This document shows, piece after piece, positions 1 through 5,779 of a stretch of 8,741 nt of DNA. The position numbers and the translations under genes are program-made. The notes beneath the pieces are model-generated. The model searched no databases. It saw only the letters and a program-made list of their open reading frames with translations, and was not told the DNA's origin. How positions within the stretch are numbered: position 1 is the first letter of the stretch; each line of letters opens with the position of its first letter. The stretch is from contig JAIXVS010000321.1 of NCBI GenBank assembly GCA_027482795.1, forward strand, positions 1 to 8,741, written 5' to 3'. Source of the stretch: Rhodobacter sp. GTDB taxonomy: Bacteria > Pseudomonadota > Alphaproteobacteria > Rhodobacterales > Rhodobacteraceae.

Positions 1-1
1 C

Positions 2-433
2 ATTCAGCGCCTGAAAATGATTGACGAGGTGCTTGGGGCAGGGGGCGAAGGCCTGACCAAGAAAGAGCGTCTTGGCATGGAACGCGATCAGGCAAAGCTG
101 CAGGCATCGCTTGGCGGTATCCGCGAAATGGGCGGCACCCCCGATTTGATTTTCATCATTGATGTGGGCAAAGAAGATTTGGCCATTCTTGAGGCGCAAA
201 AGCTTGGCATCCCAGTGATCGGCATTGTTGATACCAACAATTCGCCCAAAGGCGTGGATTATGTGATCCCCGGCAATGACGATGCGGCCCGCGCGATTGG
301 CCTGTATTGCGAGCTGATCGCCCGCGCAGCGCTGGACGGCATGTCGGCGCAAATGGGCGCGGCTGGCGTTGACCTTGGCGCGCTGGAAATGGCACCCGTC
401 GAAGAAGCCATCGCCGAACCAACCGAGGCGTAA
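2..433 (+). CDS. rpsB: 30S ribosomal protein S2, 3' part (N-terminus outside window)
   Basis: Ribosomal protein S2 of the small subunit, which binds late in 30S assembly and is needed for S1 binding. Only about the last 143 residues are present; the reading frame is open to the left edge (the frame begins at base 2). Family signatures are clear: the LTKKERLGMERDQAKLQ helix, SLGGIREMGG, PDLIFIIDVGKEDLAILEA, LGIPVIGIVDTN and VDYVIPGNDDAARAI, all matching the second half of bacterial S2. The acidic Ala/Glu-rich tail after the core is common in alphaproteobacterial S2. The next gene is tsf, the classic rpsB-tsf operon, with a 67-nt gap holding a hairpin. Identification is firm; the fragment is partial only because of the window edge. 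Confidence 0.97.
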   Translation: MQRLKMIDEVLGAGGEGLTKKERLGMERDQAKLQASLGGIREMGGTPDLIFIIDVGKEDLAILEAQKLGIPVIGIVDTNNSPKGVDYVIPGNDDAARAIGLYCELIARAALDGMSAQMGAAGVDLGALEMAPVEEAIAEPTEA

Positions 434-455
434 GCCTTTTGTCATGCAAAATTTA

Positions 456-477
456 CGGCGGGGGTATATCCCCGCCG
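456..477 (+). promoter_or_regulatory. Hairpin in the rpsB-tsf intergenic gap
   Basis: An 8-bp perfect stem (CGGCGGGG paired with CCCCGCCG) with a 6-nt loop lies between the rpsB stop and the tsf start. It has no T-run after it, so it does not look like a full intrinsic terminator. rpsB-tsf gaps in many bacteria carry such a structure, which can attenuate or stabilise the downstream message; that role here is inferred. The tsf Shine-Dalgarno AGGAG (490-494) lies just downstream and is not sequestered by this stem. Confidence 0.55.
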
Positions 478-500
478 CACCTATTTCACAGGAGCTGAAC

Positions 501-1397
501 ATGAGCATCACCGCACAAATGGTGAAAGAGTTGCGCGAATCCACAGGCGCAGGCATGATGGATGCGAAAAAAGCCTTGGTCGAGACCGACGGCGATATGG
601 AAGCGGCAGTTGATTGGCTGCGCACCAAGGGTCTGGCGAAAGCCGCGAAAAAGGCCGACCGTTTGGCCGCCGAAGGTTTGGTTGGCGTGGCCGTTGCTGG
701 CACGCGCGGCGTGGCCGTGGAAATCAACTCGGAAACCGATTTTGTGGGCAAGAACGCCAGCTTCCAAGAGCTGCTGCACAATGTCACCAAAACCGCCATT
801 CGCTGCGAAACCGTCGAAGCGCTGCGTGAGGCTGACTTGAACGGCCAGCCTGTGCATATCGTCATCGCCGAAGCTGTGGCGACCATTGGCGAAAACCTGT
901 CCCTGCGCCGCATGGCGATTTTGGACGGCGAGCATGTGGCATCTTATGTGCATAACGCAGCCGCTGACGGCATGGGCAAGATCGGCGTTTTGGTTGCGAT
1001 CACGGGGTCGAACGCGGGTTTTGCAAAGCAAGTCGCGATGCATGTGGCGGCAACCAACCCACTGGCACTGTCGGAAGCAGACCTTGACCCAGTTGTGGTG
1101 GAACGCGAATTGGCTGTGCAAACCAGCAAAGCGCTGGAAGAAAACGCAGCCAGCGACAAGCCCAAGCCAGAGGCTGTAATTCAAAACAACATCATCCCAG
1201 GCCGCATGAAGAAATTCTTGGCCGAGAATACGCTTATGGGCCAAGCTTTTGTGATCAACCCCGACCTGACGGTTGAAGCGGCCGCAAAAGAGGCTGGCGT
1301 GACGATCACAGGTTTCGTTCGCATGGCCTGCGGTGAAGGCATCGAGAAGAAAGAAGAAGATTTCGCGGCGGAAGTGGCGAAGATGGTTCAGGGCTAA
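501..1397 (+). CDS. tsf: Elongation factor Ts
   Basis: Guanine-nucleotide exchange factor for EF-Tu: it expels GDP from EF-Tu in the cytoplasm so the factor can be reloaded. It is 298 aa, close to the usual 280-310. The N-terminal UBA-like domain (about residues 1-55) carries the hallmark RESTGAGMMDAKKAL and ends in the WLRTKGLAKAAKKADR segment. The core then shows VAVEINSETDFVGKN (the TDFV motif that contacts EF-Tu) and later IPGRMKKFLAENTLMGQ and the C-terminal helix. The ATG at 501 is chosen because AGGAG sits 6 nt upstream and translation begins with the family-typical MSITAQMVKELR. The frame is open further upstream (to 369) but overlaps rpsB and is not used. It is co-directional with rpsB and ends at a strong terminator. 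Confidence 0.98.
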   Translation: MSITAQMVKELRESTGAGMMDAKKALVETDGDMEAAVDWLRTKGLAKAAKKADRLAAEGLVGVAVAGTRGVAVEINSETDFVGKNASFQELLHNVTKTAIRCETVEALREADLNGQPVHIVIAEAVATIGENLSLRRMAILDGEHVASYVHNAAADGMGKIGVLVAITGSNAGFAKQVAMHVAATNPLALSEADLDPVVVERELAVQTSKALEENAASDKPKPEAVIQNNIIPGRMKKFLAENTLMGQAFVINPDLTVEAAAKEAGVTITGFVRMACGEGIEKKEEDFAAEVAKMVQG

Positions 1398-1418
1398 GAT
1401 GAGCCTTATGGAATAGGG

Positions 1419-1448
1419 AAAGGCGTAAGGGCAACCTTGCGCCTTTTT
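1419..1448 (+). terminator. Rho-independent terminator of rpsB-tsf
   Basis: A 12-bp stem (AAAGGCGTAAGG with CCTTGCGCCTTT, one G-U pair) closes on a GCAA tetraloop of the GNRA type and runs into a T-rich tract (TTTTTC). It starts 22 nt after the tsf stop. It insulates the ribosomal operon from the integrated phage downstream. Confidence 0.9.
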
Positions 1449-1512
1449 CATTTGATGTCAGGCGGTTGTGGGGCGTGGTTGATGTGATGGGTGGGGATTG
1501 CGGTATGAGTTT

Positions 1513-1540
1513 ATATTACATAATAGTGATTATCGGATAA
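1513..1540 (+). other. dif-like XerC/XerD site; left attachment junction (attL)
   Basis: A 28-bp site with the dif layout of 11-bp arm, 6-bp centre and 11-bp arm: ATATTACATAA, TAGTGA, TTATCGGATAA. The inner arm ends form the CATAA-N6-TTAT core seen in dif. Read on the minus strand, the last arm becomes TTATGTAATAT, which matches the E. coli XerD half-site TTATGTTAAAT at 9 of 11 positions. The other arm (TTATCCGATAA) would then be the XerC half. The centre plus XerC half (1524-1540) is repeated exactly at 7810-7826. The left arm is probably host DNA and the right arm may come from either partner. No integrase is encoded nearby, so host XerCD is the expected recombinase. Confidence 0.82.
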
Positions 1541-1554
1541 TCGTTCTTGCATTT

Positions 1555-1577
1555 CAGAAAAGCTTCCCGCTTTTCTG
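1555..1577 (+). promoter_or_regulatory. Hairpin at the left end of the prophage
   Basis: A perfect 9-bp stem (CAGAAAAGC with GCTTTTCTG) with a 5-nt TTCCC loop, 14 nt inside the left junction and 33 nt before the first phage gene. A weaker 5-bp stem (CGGGA/TCCCG) follows at about 1584-1598. In the circular form this sits right beside attP. It could therefore be part of a folded single-stranded attachment site, or a leader structure of the structural operon. Neither role is shown by the sequence. Confidence 0.45.
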
Positions 1578-1610
1578 TCCTTACGGGAATTCCTCCCGAT
1601 AGGTGCTGAA

Positions 1611-1757
1611 ATGTCCAAACTGTTCGCGGCCCATTGGCCCGCCTTTATCCGTACCGCCGTGCCTCTGGCGCTTGGCGCTGCGGGCGCTTCGCTCGCTATC
1701 CTCTATCCCACGCATTACGCGGCGTTTTGCGCCGTTTCGTCTGCGGGGGGTGTGTGA
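1611..1757 (+). CDS. Small membrane-type protein, 48 aa, first gene of the phage operon
   Basis: Not recognised by family. It begins at ATG 1611 with a good Shine-Dalgarno (AGGTG at 1601-1605, 5-nt spacing) and encodes 48 residues. After a short N-terminus with a few basic residues, residues about 15-31 form one hydrophobic Ala/Leu-rich segment (TAVPLALGAAGASLAIL) long enough to cross a membrane. The C-terminal part is short and Ala-rich. The stop overlaps the next start in a TGATG motif, which supports real translation. Given its size and single membrane span it could be a lysis peptide, as microviruses often use small membrane proteins for lysis, or a minor virion component. The function is inferred only. 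Confidence 0.62.
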   Translation: MSKLFAAHWPAFIRTAVPLALGAAGASLAILYPTHYAAFCAVSSAGGV

Positions 1758-2032
1758 TGCCGCAGTCTCCGTATCCGCACTTCGTGCCCAATTCGGCCTT
1801 TGTCAGTCAGAAAGATGAACAGCTTTTTTCTGAAAAGCACATGTTCTGGCTGGTCGGCAAGTTCCCCACGGGTTTGCCCGATGGGTCGTTGCCCCTCGTC
1901 TGCCAGCTATACTGCGAAGTGTATTGGATGGATGAAATCCGTTTCCGCGCAAAATTCCAACGCGCGTTTAACGAGTTGTTCCCCGCTGGTGCCTCGGCGG
2001 GAAACTATTTTCAATCGCGGGCGTTTGACTGA
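1757..2032 (+). CDS. Hypothetical phage protein, 91 aa, upstream of the pilot protein
   Basis: Not recognised. The start at ATG 1757 is set by the TGATG overlap with the preceding gene; a run of G's (1745-1750) 6 nt upstream can serve as ribosome binding site. The frame is open further left, but that part overlaps the 48-aa gene. The protein is soluble-looking and rich in Phe, Tyr and Trp (for example QLYCEVYWMDEIRFRAKFQ), with no signal peptide or membrane span. It ends in a second TGATG shared with VP2. Its place at the head of the capsid operon suggests an assembly or minor structural role. It is shorter than the usual VP3 internal scaffold and shows no clear match to it. Confidence 0.7.
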   Translation: MPQSPYPHFVPNSAFVSQKDEQLFSEKHMFWLVGKFPTGLPDGSLPLVCQLYCEVYWMDEIRFRAKFQRAFNELFPAGASAGNYFQSRAFD

Positions 2033-2811
2033 TGGGTTGGTTCCTCCCTCTCCTTGGTTCCGCCATTTTTGGCGGTATCTCTGCCGCTGCTCAGCAGCGG
2101 GCAGAAAATCAGCGCATACAAGAGCAAAACAAACTCAACGCCAAGGGCGTTGGGGTTGATTTGGCCAAGCTTCGCCGCGATGCCGTGAAAAACGGGTTCA
2201 ACCCGTTAACCATTCTCGGCACCGTCGGCGGCGCATACGGTCGCGTCACGCCAACCGCCACGGGTTCAACAGGGGCGGCGTTCGCAGCTGGTGCGTTCCA
2301 GGCGGCTGGCGCTGGCATGGGCAATCTTGCCAATATGGCAATGGAGCATCAGTTCGCCTCTGCCTATCAGGATAGGCAAGCTGCGATTGATTTAGCCCAA
2401 ATCCAACACGCCAACGGCTTTGGCCGTGCTGGTGCTGGCGCTTTGCAGCCTGCCGCTGCTCCCGAAACTGGTTTTTGGGGCCAGACTGCTTCGGATGTTT
2501 GGGATACCGCAAAAGCTGGCCTTGGCTGGGCTGCTGGTTATGCTGCCTTTGGTGCTGCTGGTGTCGGTGGCGCTATCGGTATTAAGCGGTGGTTGGGTCG
2601 CAAACCCCCTACCCCGCATAATCCTATCGGTGGTCGCGCCTCTAAGGCTGCGCCTACCCCGCCCAAGGTCACAATCAACCAAAAATCAGGCCCGCCAAAG
2701 CCTCGCGGTTTTGTGTCTCGGTTACAACTTGCGCCTTTTACCGCTCCTAAATTTGGGGGCCGCAGTGGTGCGGGTAAATCGATCATCGATTTTCCGAAAT
2801 TGGTGTTCTGA
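2032..2811 (+). CDS. DNA pilot protein (minor capsid protein VP2, phiX174 H-like)
   Basis: Virion protein that in microviruses forms a tube to carry the ssDNA genome across the envelope. It is 259 aa, in the VP2 range. Residues 4-20 form a Gly/Ala-rich hydrophobic N-terminal helix (FLPLLGSAIFGGISAAA). A Gln/Asn-rich helix (21-38) follows, then the VP2 signature LRRDAVKNGFNPLTILG (47-63), equivalent to the L-x(3)-A-x-x-AGxNP motif of other VP2 proteins. Gly/Ala-rich stretches (65-100 and 160-185) alternate with helical, Gln-rich parts (104-127). The C-terminal third is basic and Pro-rich. It starts at the TGATG overlap with the 91-aa gene and ends in another with the J-like gene. Confidence 0.9.
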   Translation: MGWFLPLLGSAIFGGISAAAQQRAENQRIQEQNKLNAKGVGVDLAKLRRDAVKNGFNPLTILGTVGGAYGRVTPTATGSTGAAFAAGAFQAAGAGMGNLANMAMEHQFASAYQDRQAAIDLAQIQHANGFGRAGAGALQPAAAPETGFWGQTASDVWDTAKAGLGWAAGYAAFGAAGVGGAIGIKRWLGRKPPTPHNPIGGRASKAAPTPPKVTINQKSGPPKPRGFVSRLQLAPFTAPKFGGRSGAGKSIIDFPKLVF

Positions 2812-2891
2812 TGGCTGGTTGCAAAAAATGCGCCGCGCGGCGTGCTGCCGCGATGCGCTTCTTCCGTAAACTCATCAAAAGGAAAAAGTGA
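2811..2891 (+). CDS. J-like basic DNA-binding/packaging peptide, 26 aa
   Basis: A 26-residue peptide with 11 Lys/Arg and no acidic residue, fitting the small J proteins that condense ssDNA inside microvirus capsids (phiX174 J is about 37 aa, G4 J about 24 aa). It opens with a C-x-x-C pair (CKKC at residues 4-7), has an Ala/Arg helix in the middle and ends in a basic RFFRKLIKRKK tail. Both ends are set by TGATG overlaps: its ATG (2811) overlaps the VP2 stop, and its stop overlaps the VP1 start at 2891. The position directly before the capsid gene and the composition support the call. No homology could be tested, and J of phiX174 has no CxxC. Confidence 0.72.
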   Translation: MAGCKKCAARRAAAMRFFRKLIKRKK

Positions 2892-4495
2892 TGGATATGT
2901 CGAAAGGTGTTCCGCAAGTTCGGACAACTCCTAACCAAATGCCGCGCAGTATTCGCGCGGCTGCCGTGCGCGGTCTAACTTCGTGCCGCGCTGGCAAAAC
3001 TGTGCCAGTTTTTGCCGATGTGATGCTTCGTGAAGACGCGGTTCGTTCTGGGCAGATCAATGTTGCCATTTCGATGGCCGAAACCGTCCAGCCGCTTATG
3101 AACGGCATTCATGCCCTCTTGCAGGTGCATTTCATCCCTTGGCTGGCCTTTGAACGCTTCGACGGAATAGACGATTTCAACCGCTCTTATCAGAAAGTCC
3201 CGTCAAAAACGGGCGCGGTAGTGCCGTTTTTCCAAACTGTCGCTTTTGATCGTAATGCGGAATTTTGGAAAACTCTTGGATGCCATGCGGTGCAGGGCGC
3301 TCAAGTCAATTCTCAATATCTGGAAGGCTATATTGCGCTGATCAATTTTCTGCGCCGCTCTCGTTCGGACAAAATCCCAGACTGGCCCGCTGGCTCAACC
3401 ACGCTGGCCCCTGCGTTTTGGCGCGATAACCGCTTTGCTCACGTTCTGCCTGATTTTGATCAGGCCAAGATGGACGGCGAAGTTGCCCTTCAGTTCGTCA
3501 ACCAAAAGCTGCCGATTCGCGGCCTTGCCCGCGGTGCGGTTGCTCCTGCTGGTTCGTACAATCGTACGGATGGATCGAATTCCAGCGTTCCCGCCGCTGA
3601 TCTGCGCGCCGCATTCGCTGACGTGGGCACTGTTGGGTCTGGCATGTCCGTTTTTGCCGAATTGATGGGCAGCGGTGTTACCGTCTCTCTGTCTAACTTG
3701 GATTTAGCGCGCCAAACTCAAGCCTTTGCCGCTATCCGCGAAAGTTTCAACGGCAAGGTCACTGACGATTTTATCATCGATTTGCTGATGGCTGGCGTTC
3801 GCGTTCCTGACGAAAGCTTGCGCCAACCCGTATTGCTTGGCCAGTCTGCAACCATGCTTGGCTATAACGAGCGCCACGCCACTGACGGTGCTAACCTGCA
3901 AAAGTCCGTGACTACAGGCATGGCCGAATTGTCGGTTCGGTTCGCAACCCCTGCTATGAATACGGGCGGCGTTATTATGGCTACTGTCCAGATCGTTCCA
4001 GAACAAATGTTCGAACGTGTGCAGGATTTGGGCCTTTCCATCACTGATGTGGATTTGCTCCCGCAAGCGGATGCGGATTTTCTTGACCCTGAAAAAGCTG
4101 AAATCGTGCCGAATGCTCATATCGATGTGTTGCATTCTGCGCCTGCTGGCATTTTCGGTTACGCCCCGCTGAACCACGCATGGGCCATGCGTCAACGTAC
4201 GCTGATTGGCGGGCGTTTTCAGCGGCCCGTCACAAACACCTTCACTGAGGCGCGGCAGCGCCTGTGGGCTGTGGAACAGGTCAACCCCGCTCTTAATACC
4301 GACTTTTTTGTCGTGCCTAACCTGCCTCACACTGTTTTTGCGGATACCACCGCTGATCCGTTTGAAATCGTTACTATCGGTCAAATTCAGTATGAGGGCC
4401 TTACGGTCATTGGCCCCCGTCTTGTCGAGAAGTCGGACGATTACGCGCAAGTCCTGTCCGAAGTGGATACGTCGCGCATCACTCAACCCGCATAG
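2891..4495 (+). CDS. Major capsid protein VP1 (phiX174 F-like)
   Basis: Jelly-roll capsid protein that forms the T=1 shell; 534 aa, the usual size for gokushovirus-like VP1. The N-terminal region carries the family pattern: GKTVPVFADVMLREDAVRSG (the counterpart of VP-x-lPGD), then INVAISMAETVQPLMNGIHA and a segment for the strand and helix that follow (FIPWLAFERFDGIDDFNRSY). The rest contains the long insertion loops, and the C-terminal end has typical motifs such as FGYAPLNHAWAMRQ. ATG 2891 is preferred over GTG 2888 because it completes a TGATG overlap and has AGGA (2880-2883) 7 nt upstream; ATG 2897 is a less likely alternative. The gene is intact, so the provirus could make particles. Confidence 0.93.
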   Translation: MDMSKGVPQVRTTPNQMPRSIRAAAVRGLTSCRAGKTVPVFADVMLREDAVRSGQINVAISMAETVQPLMNGIHALLQVHFIPWLAFERFDGIDDFNRSYQKVPSKTGAVVPFFQTVAFDRNAEFWKTLGCHAVQGAQVNSQYLEGYIALINFLRRSRSDKIPDWPAGSTTLAPAFWRDNRFAHVLPDFDQAKMDGEVALQFVNQKLPIRGLARGAVAPAGSYNRTDGSNSSVPAADLRAAFADVGTVGSGMSVFAELMGSGVTVSLSNLDLARQTQAFAAIRESFNGKVTDDFIIDLLMAGVRVPDESLRQPVLLGQSATMLGYNERHATDGANLQKSVTTGMAELSVRFATPAMNTGGVIMATVQIVPEQMFERVQDLGLSITDVDLLPQADADFLDPEKAEIVPNAHIDVLHSAPAGIFGYAPLNHAWAMRQRTLIGGRFQRPVTNTFTEARQRLWAVEQVNPALNTDFFVVPNLPHTVFADTTADPFEIVTIGQIQYEGLTVIGPRLVEKSDDYAQVLSEVDTSRITQPA

Positions 4496-4502
4496 GTGAC
4501 AT

Positions 4503-5018
4503 ATGAAAAGCTTTGATTTTAAAGGTATTGGCGATTGGCAACTTATGGAGCCTATTGTTGATGTTACTCTTCCTATGGAGGAATTTCCTGTCGTCACGTT
4601 TGACGTGACTTCCTATAACGGGGTCGCCATTGCGGTCACGCAAGATGGAGTAAAAATCCCGTTAGGGTTTTTCGAGGGGCTTTGCTCCGTTCGTCTGAAT
4701 GTTTCAGGTGATGCTATTGTTCATTTCGTCTCTGGTGACGAATTGCCGTTTGCTATTCGTACCCATTGGGGCGCGCACGTGATCGGCGAAAGTCGCGAAC
4801 CGACATTCGCCAACCTAGAGCCGCGCCAAGTCACCCAAGCAGAGGCGATGGGCAAGATTTTGGCCCGCCAGCAGCGTAATTTCGAACGGATGCTGTCTAT
4901 CCAGCAGCAGCAGTTTGAAGAGCGGTTTTCCGTTCTAGAGCCTTCTCCTGCGCCTGCCCCTTCTCCTGCGCCTGCCCCTGCCCCTGCACCTGATGGGGGC
5001 GGCGATGCTAAAGATTGA
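4503..5018 (+). CDS. Putative structural protein with coiled-coil-like helix and Pro-Ala tail, 171 aa
   Basis: Not recognised by family. Three parts are visible: residues 1-100 look beta-rich (alternating polar and hydrophobic residues such as VVTFDVTSYNGVAIAV); residues about 108-145 form a Gln/Glu-rich amphipathic helix (AEAMGKILARQQRNFERM and IQQQQFEERF) likely to be a coiled coil; residues 147-163 are a repetitive Pro-Ala-Ser linker, followed by a short GGGDAKD end. The gene lies 7 nt after VP1 and its 3' end overlaps the peptidase start. Immediate linkage to VP1 suggests a virion or assembly protein, for example a spike or scaffold. That is inference from position and shape. Confidence 0.8.
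   Translation: MKSFDFKGIGDWQLMEPIVDVTLPMEEFPVVTFDVTSYNGVAIAVTQDGVKIPLGFFEGLCSVRLNVSGDAIVHFVSGDELPFAIRTHWGAHVIGESREPTFANLEPRQVTQAEAMGKILARQQRNFERMLSIQQQQFEERFSVLEPSPAPAPSPAPAPAPAPDGGGDAKD
4941..4976 (+). repeat. Two perfect 18-bp tandem units encoding PSPAPA
   Basis: The 18-base unit CCTTCTCCTGCGCCTGCC occurs twice without a mismatch (4941-4958, 4959-4976), followed by a degenerate CCTGCCCCTGCACCTG. It codes for the Pro-Ala linker of the 171-aa protein. Such a tract can expand or contract by slippage, so linker length may vary between relatives. Confidence 0.9.
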
Positions 5019-5604
5019 TCCCCGCCGCCTTGTGCAGCGATTTGACCGCCTGTTCAGGCGGTCAGATCAACCATTTCGCTTTGTCCCGAAAGGGACAAAG
5101 CCTCCCATTACGATCAAGCCCGCGACTGATGCGGCGCTTCTTCAGCGTCTCGCTGATCCCGATGTTATCCAAACTCTTGCCTTCAACACTCGGTCAACCA
5201 AGTGGGAAGGCCCTCTTGAACCTGATACTGCCAAGTTCATGCGGGCCTTTTTGAAGGCCCTGCACAAGCGCGGTCTTCCCTTCTATGTCGTGTGGGCCTT
5301 TCGTAAGCAGAAAGACCAGCAAGCGGCGTTTAAGGCTGGTGCCAGCCGCGCCCAATGGGGCGAAAGTCCCCATAACTTCGGCTATGCCATAGACGTTATC
5401 CATTTTCGGAAACTCTATGATTTGACCAACGCCGAATGGGTGCTGATCGCTGCTATCGGGTATGAGGTTGCCCGCAAGCTTAATATCAAGGTGCGATGGG
5501 GCGGCGATTGGGATGGTGACGGCGATATCTACGATAACCGCCTCTATGATCCCGCGCACTGGGAAATAGCGGATTGGCGCGAACGTGTCGCGGCCTCTAA
5601 GTGA
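5005..5604 (+). CDS. M15-family zinc peptidase (peptidoglycan endopeptidase/carboxypeptidase, putative endolysin)
   Basis: Predicted metallopeptidase that cuts peptide stems of peptidoglycan (VanY/endolysin type). Starting at ATG 5005 it has 199 aa. The zinc site is visible: SPHNFGYAID at residues 121-130 gives His123 and Asp130, and DPAHWE at 182-187 gives His185 with Asp182 as probable catalytic acid. There is also a WGGDWDGDGD segment at 165-174. The first 30 residues are a basic extension with no signal peptide. ATG 5005 is preferred over ATG 4993 because a G-rich ribosome site (about 4996-5003) precedes it. It overlaps the 171-aa gene by 14 nt. It may act as endolysin at release or as a virion enzyme at entry; phiX174-type phages lack such an enzyme and block MraY instead. 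Confidence 0.88.
   Translation: MLKIDPRRLVQRFDRLFRRSDQPFRFVPKGTKPPITIKPATDAALLQRLADPDVIQTLAFNTRSTKWEGPLEPDTAKFMRAFLKALHKRGLPFYVVWAFRKQKDQQAAFKAGASRAQWGESPHNFGYAIDVIHFRKLYDLTNAEWVLIAAIGYEVARKLNIKVRWGGDWDGDGDIYDNRLYDPAHWEIADWRERVAASK
5039..5101 (+). other. Tandem strong hairpins inside the peptidase gene
   Basis: Two stem-loops stand 9 nt apart. The first pairs GATTTGACCGCC (5039-5050) with GGCGGTCAGATC (5057-5068), 12 bp with one G-T pair and a 6-nt loop. The second pairs GCTTTGTCCC (5078-5087) with GGGACAAAGC (5092-5101), 10 bp perfect, closed by a GAAA tetraloop. There is no T-run, so these are not terminators. In the virion ssDNA they would stay folded. Candidate roles are a complementary-strand origin (PAS/oriC-like), a packaging signal, or an mRNA structure lowering peptidase translation. 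Confidence 0.6.
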
Positions 5605-5779
5605 ACGGGCGCGGGCCTATGGCCCGCTGCCTCGTGAAACTGTGCAGCAATTAGAGGCTGTCAAAGAGCGCTTTGCAGCAGATGCGGCCTATTGGGCCGC
5701 ATGTCTAGAATTGTCTGCGGATGATCCCGCCTTAGTCGCTGCGCGGCTTAGGCGGGATCGTGCGCGCGCGTGTATGTAA
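5585..5779 (+). CDS. Hypothetical small protein, 64 aa
   Basis: Not recognised. A GTG-started frame overlaps the peptidase 3' end by 20 nt and runs 64 codons to a TAA set in the loop of a GC-rich hairpin. The product is Ala/Arg/Glu-rich and mostly helical by composition (RETVQQLEAVKERFAADAAY), with no membrane segment. No convincing ribosome site precedes the GTG, and no in-frame ATG stands near the start. Tight packing between peptidase and VP4 favours a real gene, but the 3' third may be constrained by the hairpins rather than by protein function. Confidence 0.5.
   Translation: MSRPLSERARAYGPLPRETVQQLEAVKERFAADAAYWAACLELSADDPALVAARLRRDRARACM

Noticed and set aside
369..500. A longer tsf frame starting upstream at 369
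   Set aside because: It overlaps rpsB and lacks a ribosome site. ATG 501 has AGGAG and gives the family N-terminus.
486..1451. Long minus-strand frame opposite tsf
   Set aside because: Shadow of the tsf codon pattern; no family resemblance and it crosses the tsf terminator.
1634..1756. N-terminal extension of the 91-aa gene
   Set aside because: It overlaps the 48-aa gene fully; the TGATG start at 1757 is better supported.
2420..2869. A 149-codon very hydrophobic frame inside VP2, possible E-like lysis gene
   Set aside because: It needs a TTG start without a ribosome site. Its Leu/Val richness is what Ala/Gly codons (GCT, GGT) of VP2 give when read one base off, so hydrophobicity is no evidence.
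3704..4597. 297-codon minus-strand frame opposite VP1
   Set aside because: Runs antisense to a clear capsid gene, resembles no known protein, and no other phage gene is on this strand.
4993..5004. Earlier ATG for the peptidase
   Set aside because: The ATG at 5005 has a G-rich ribosome site at good spacing; the earlier ATG does not. It would only add four residues.
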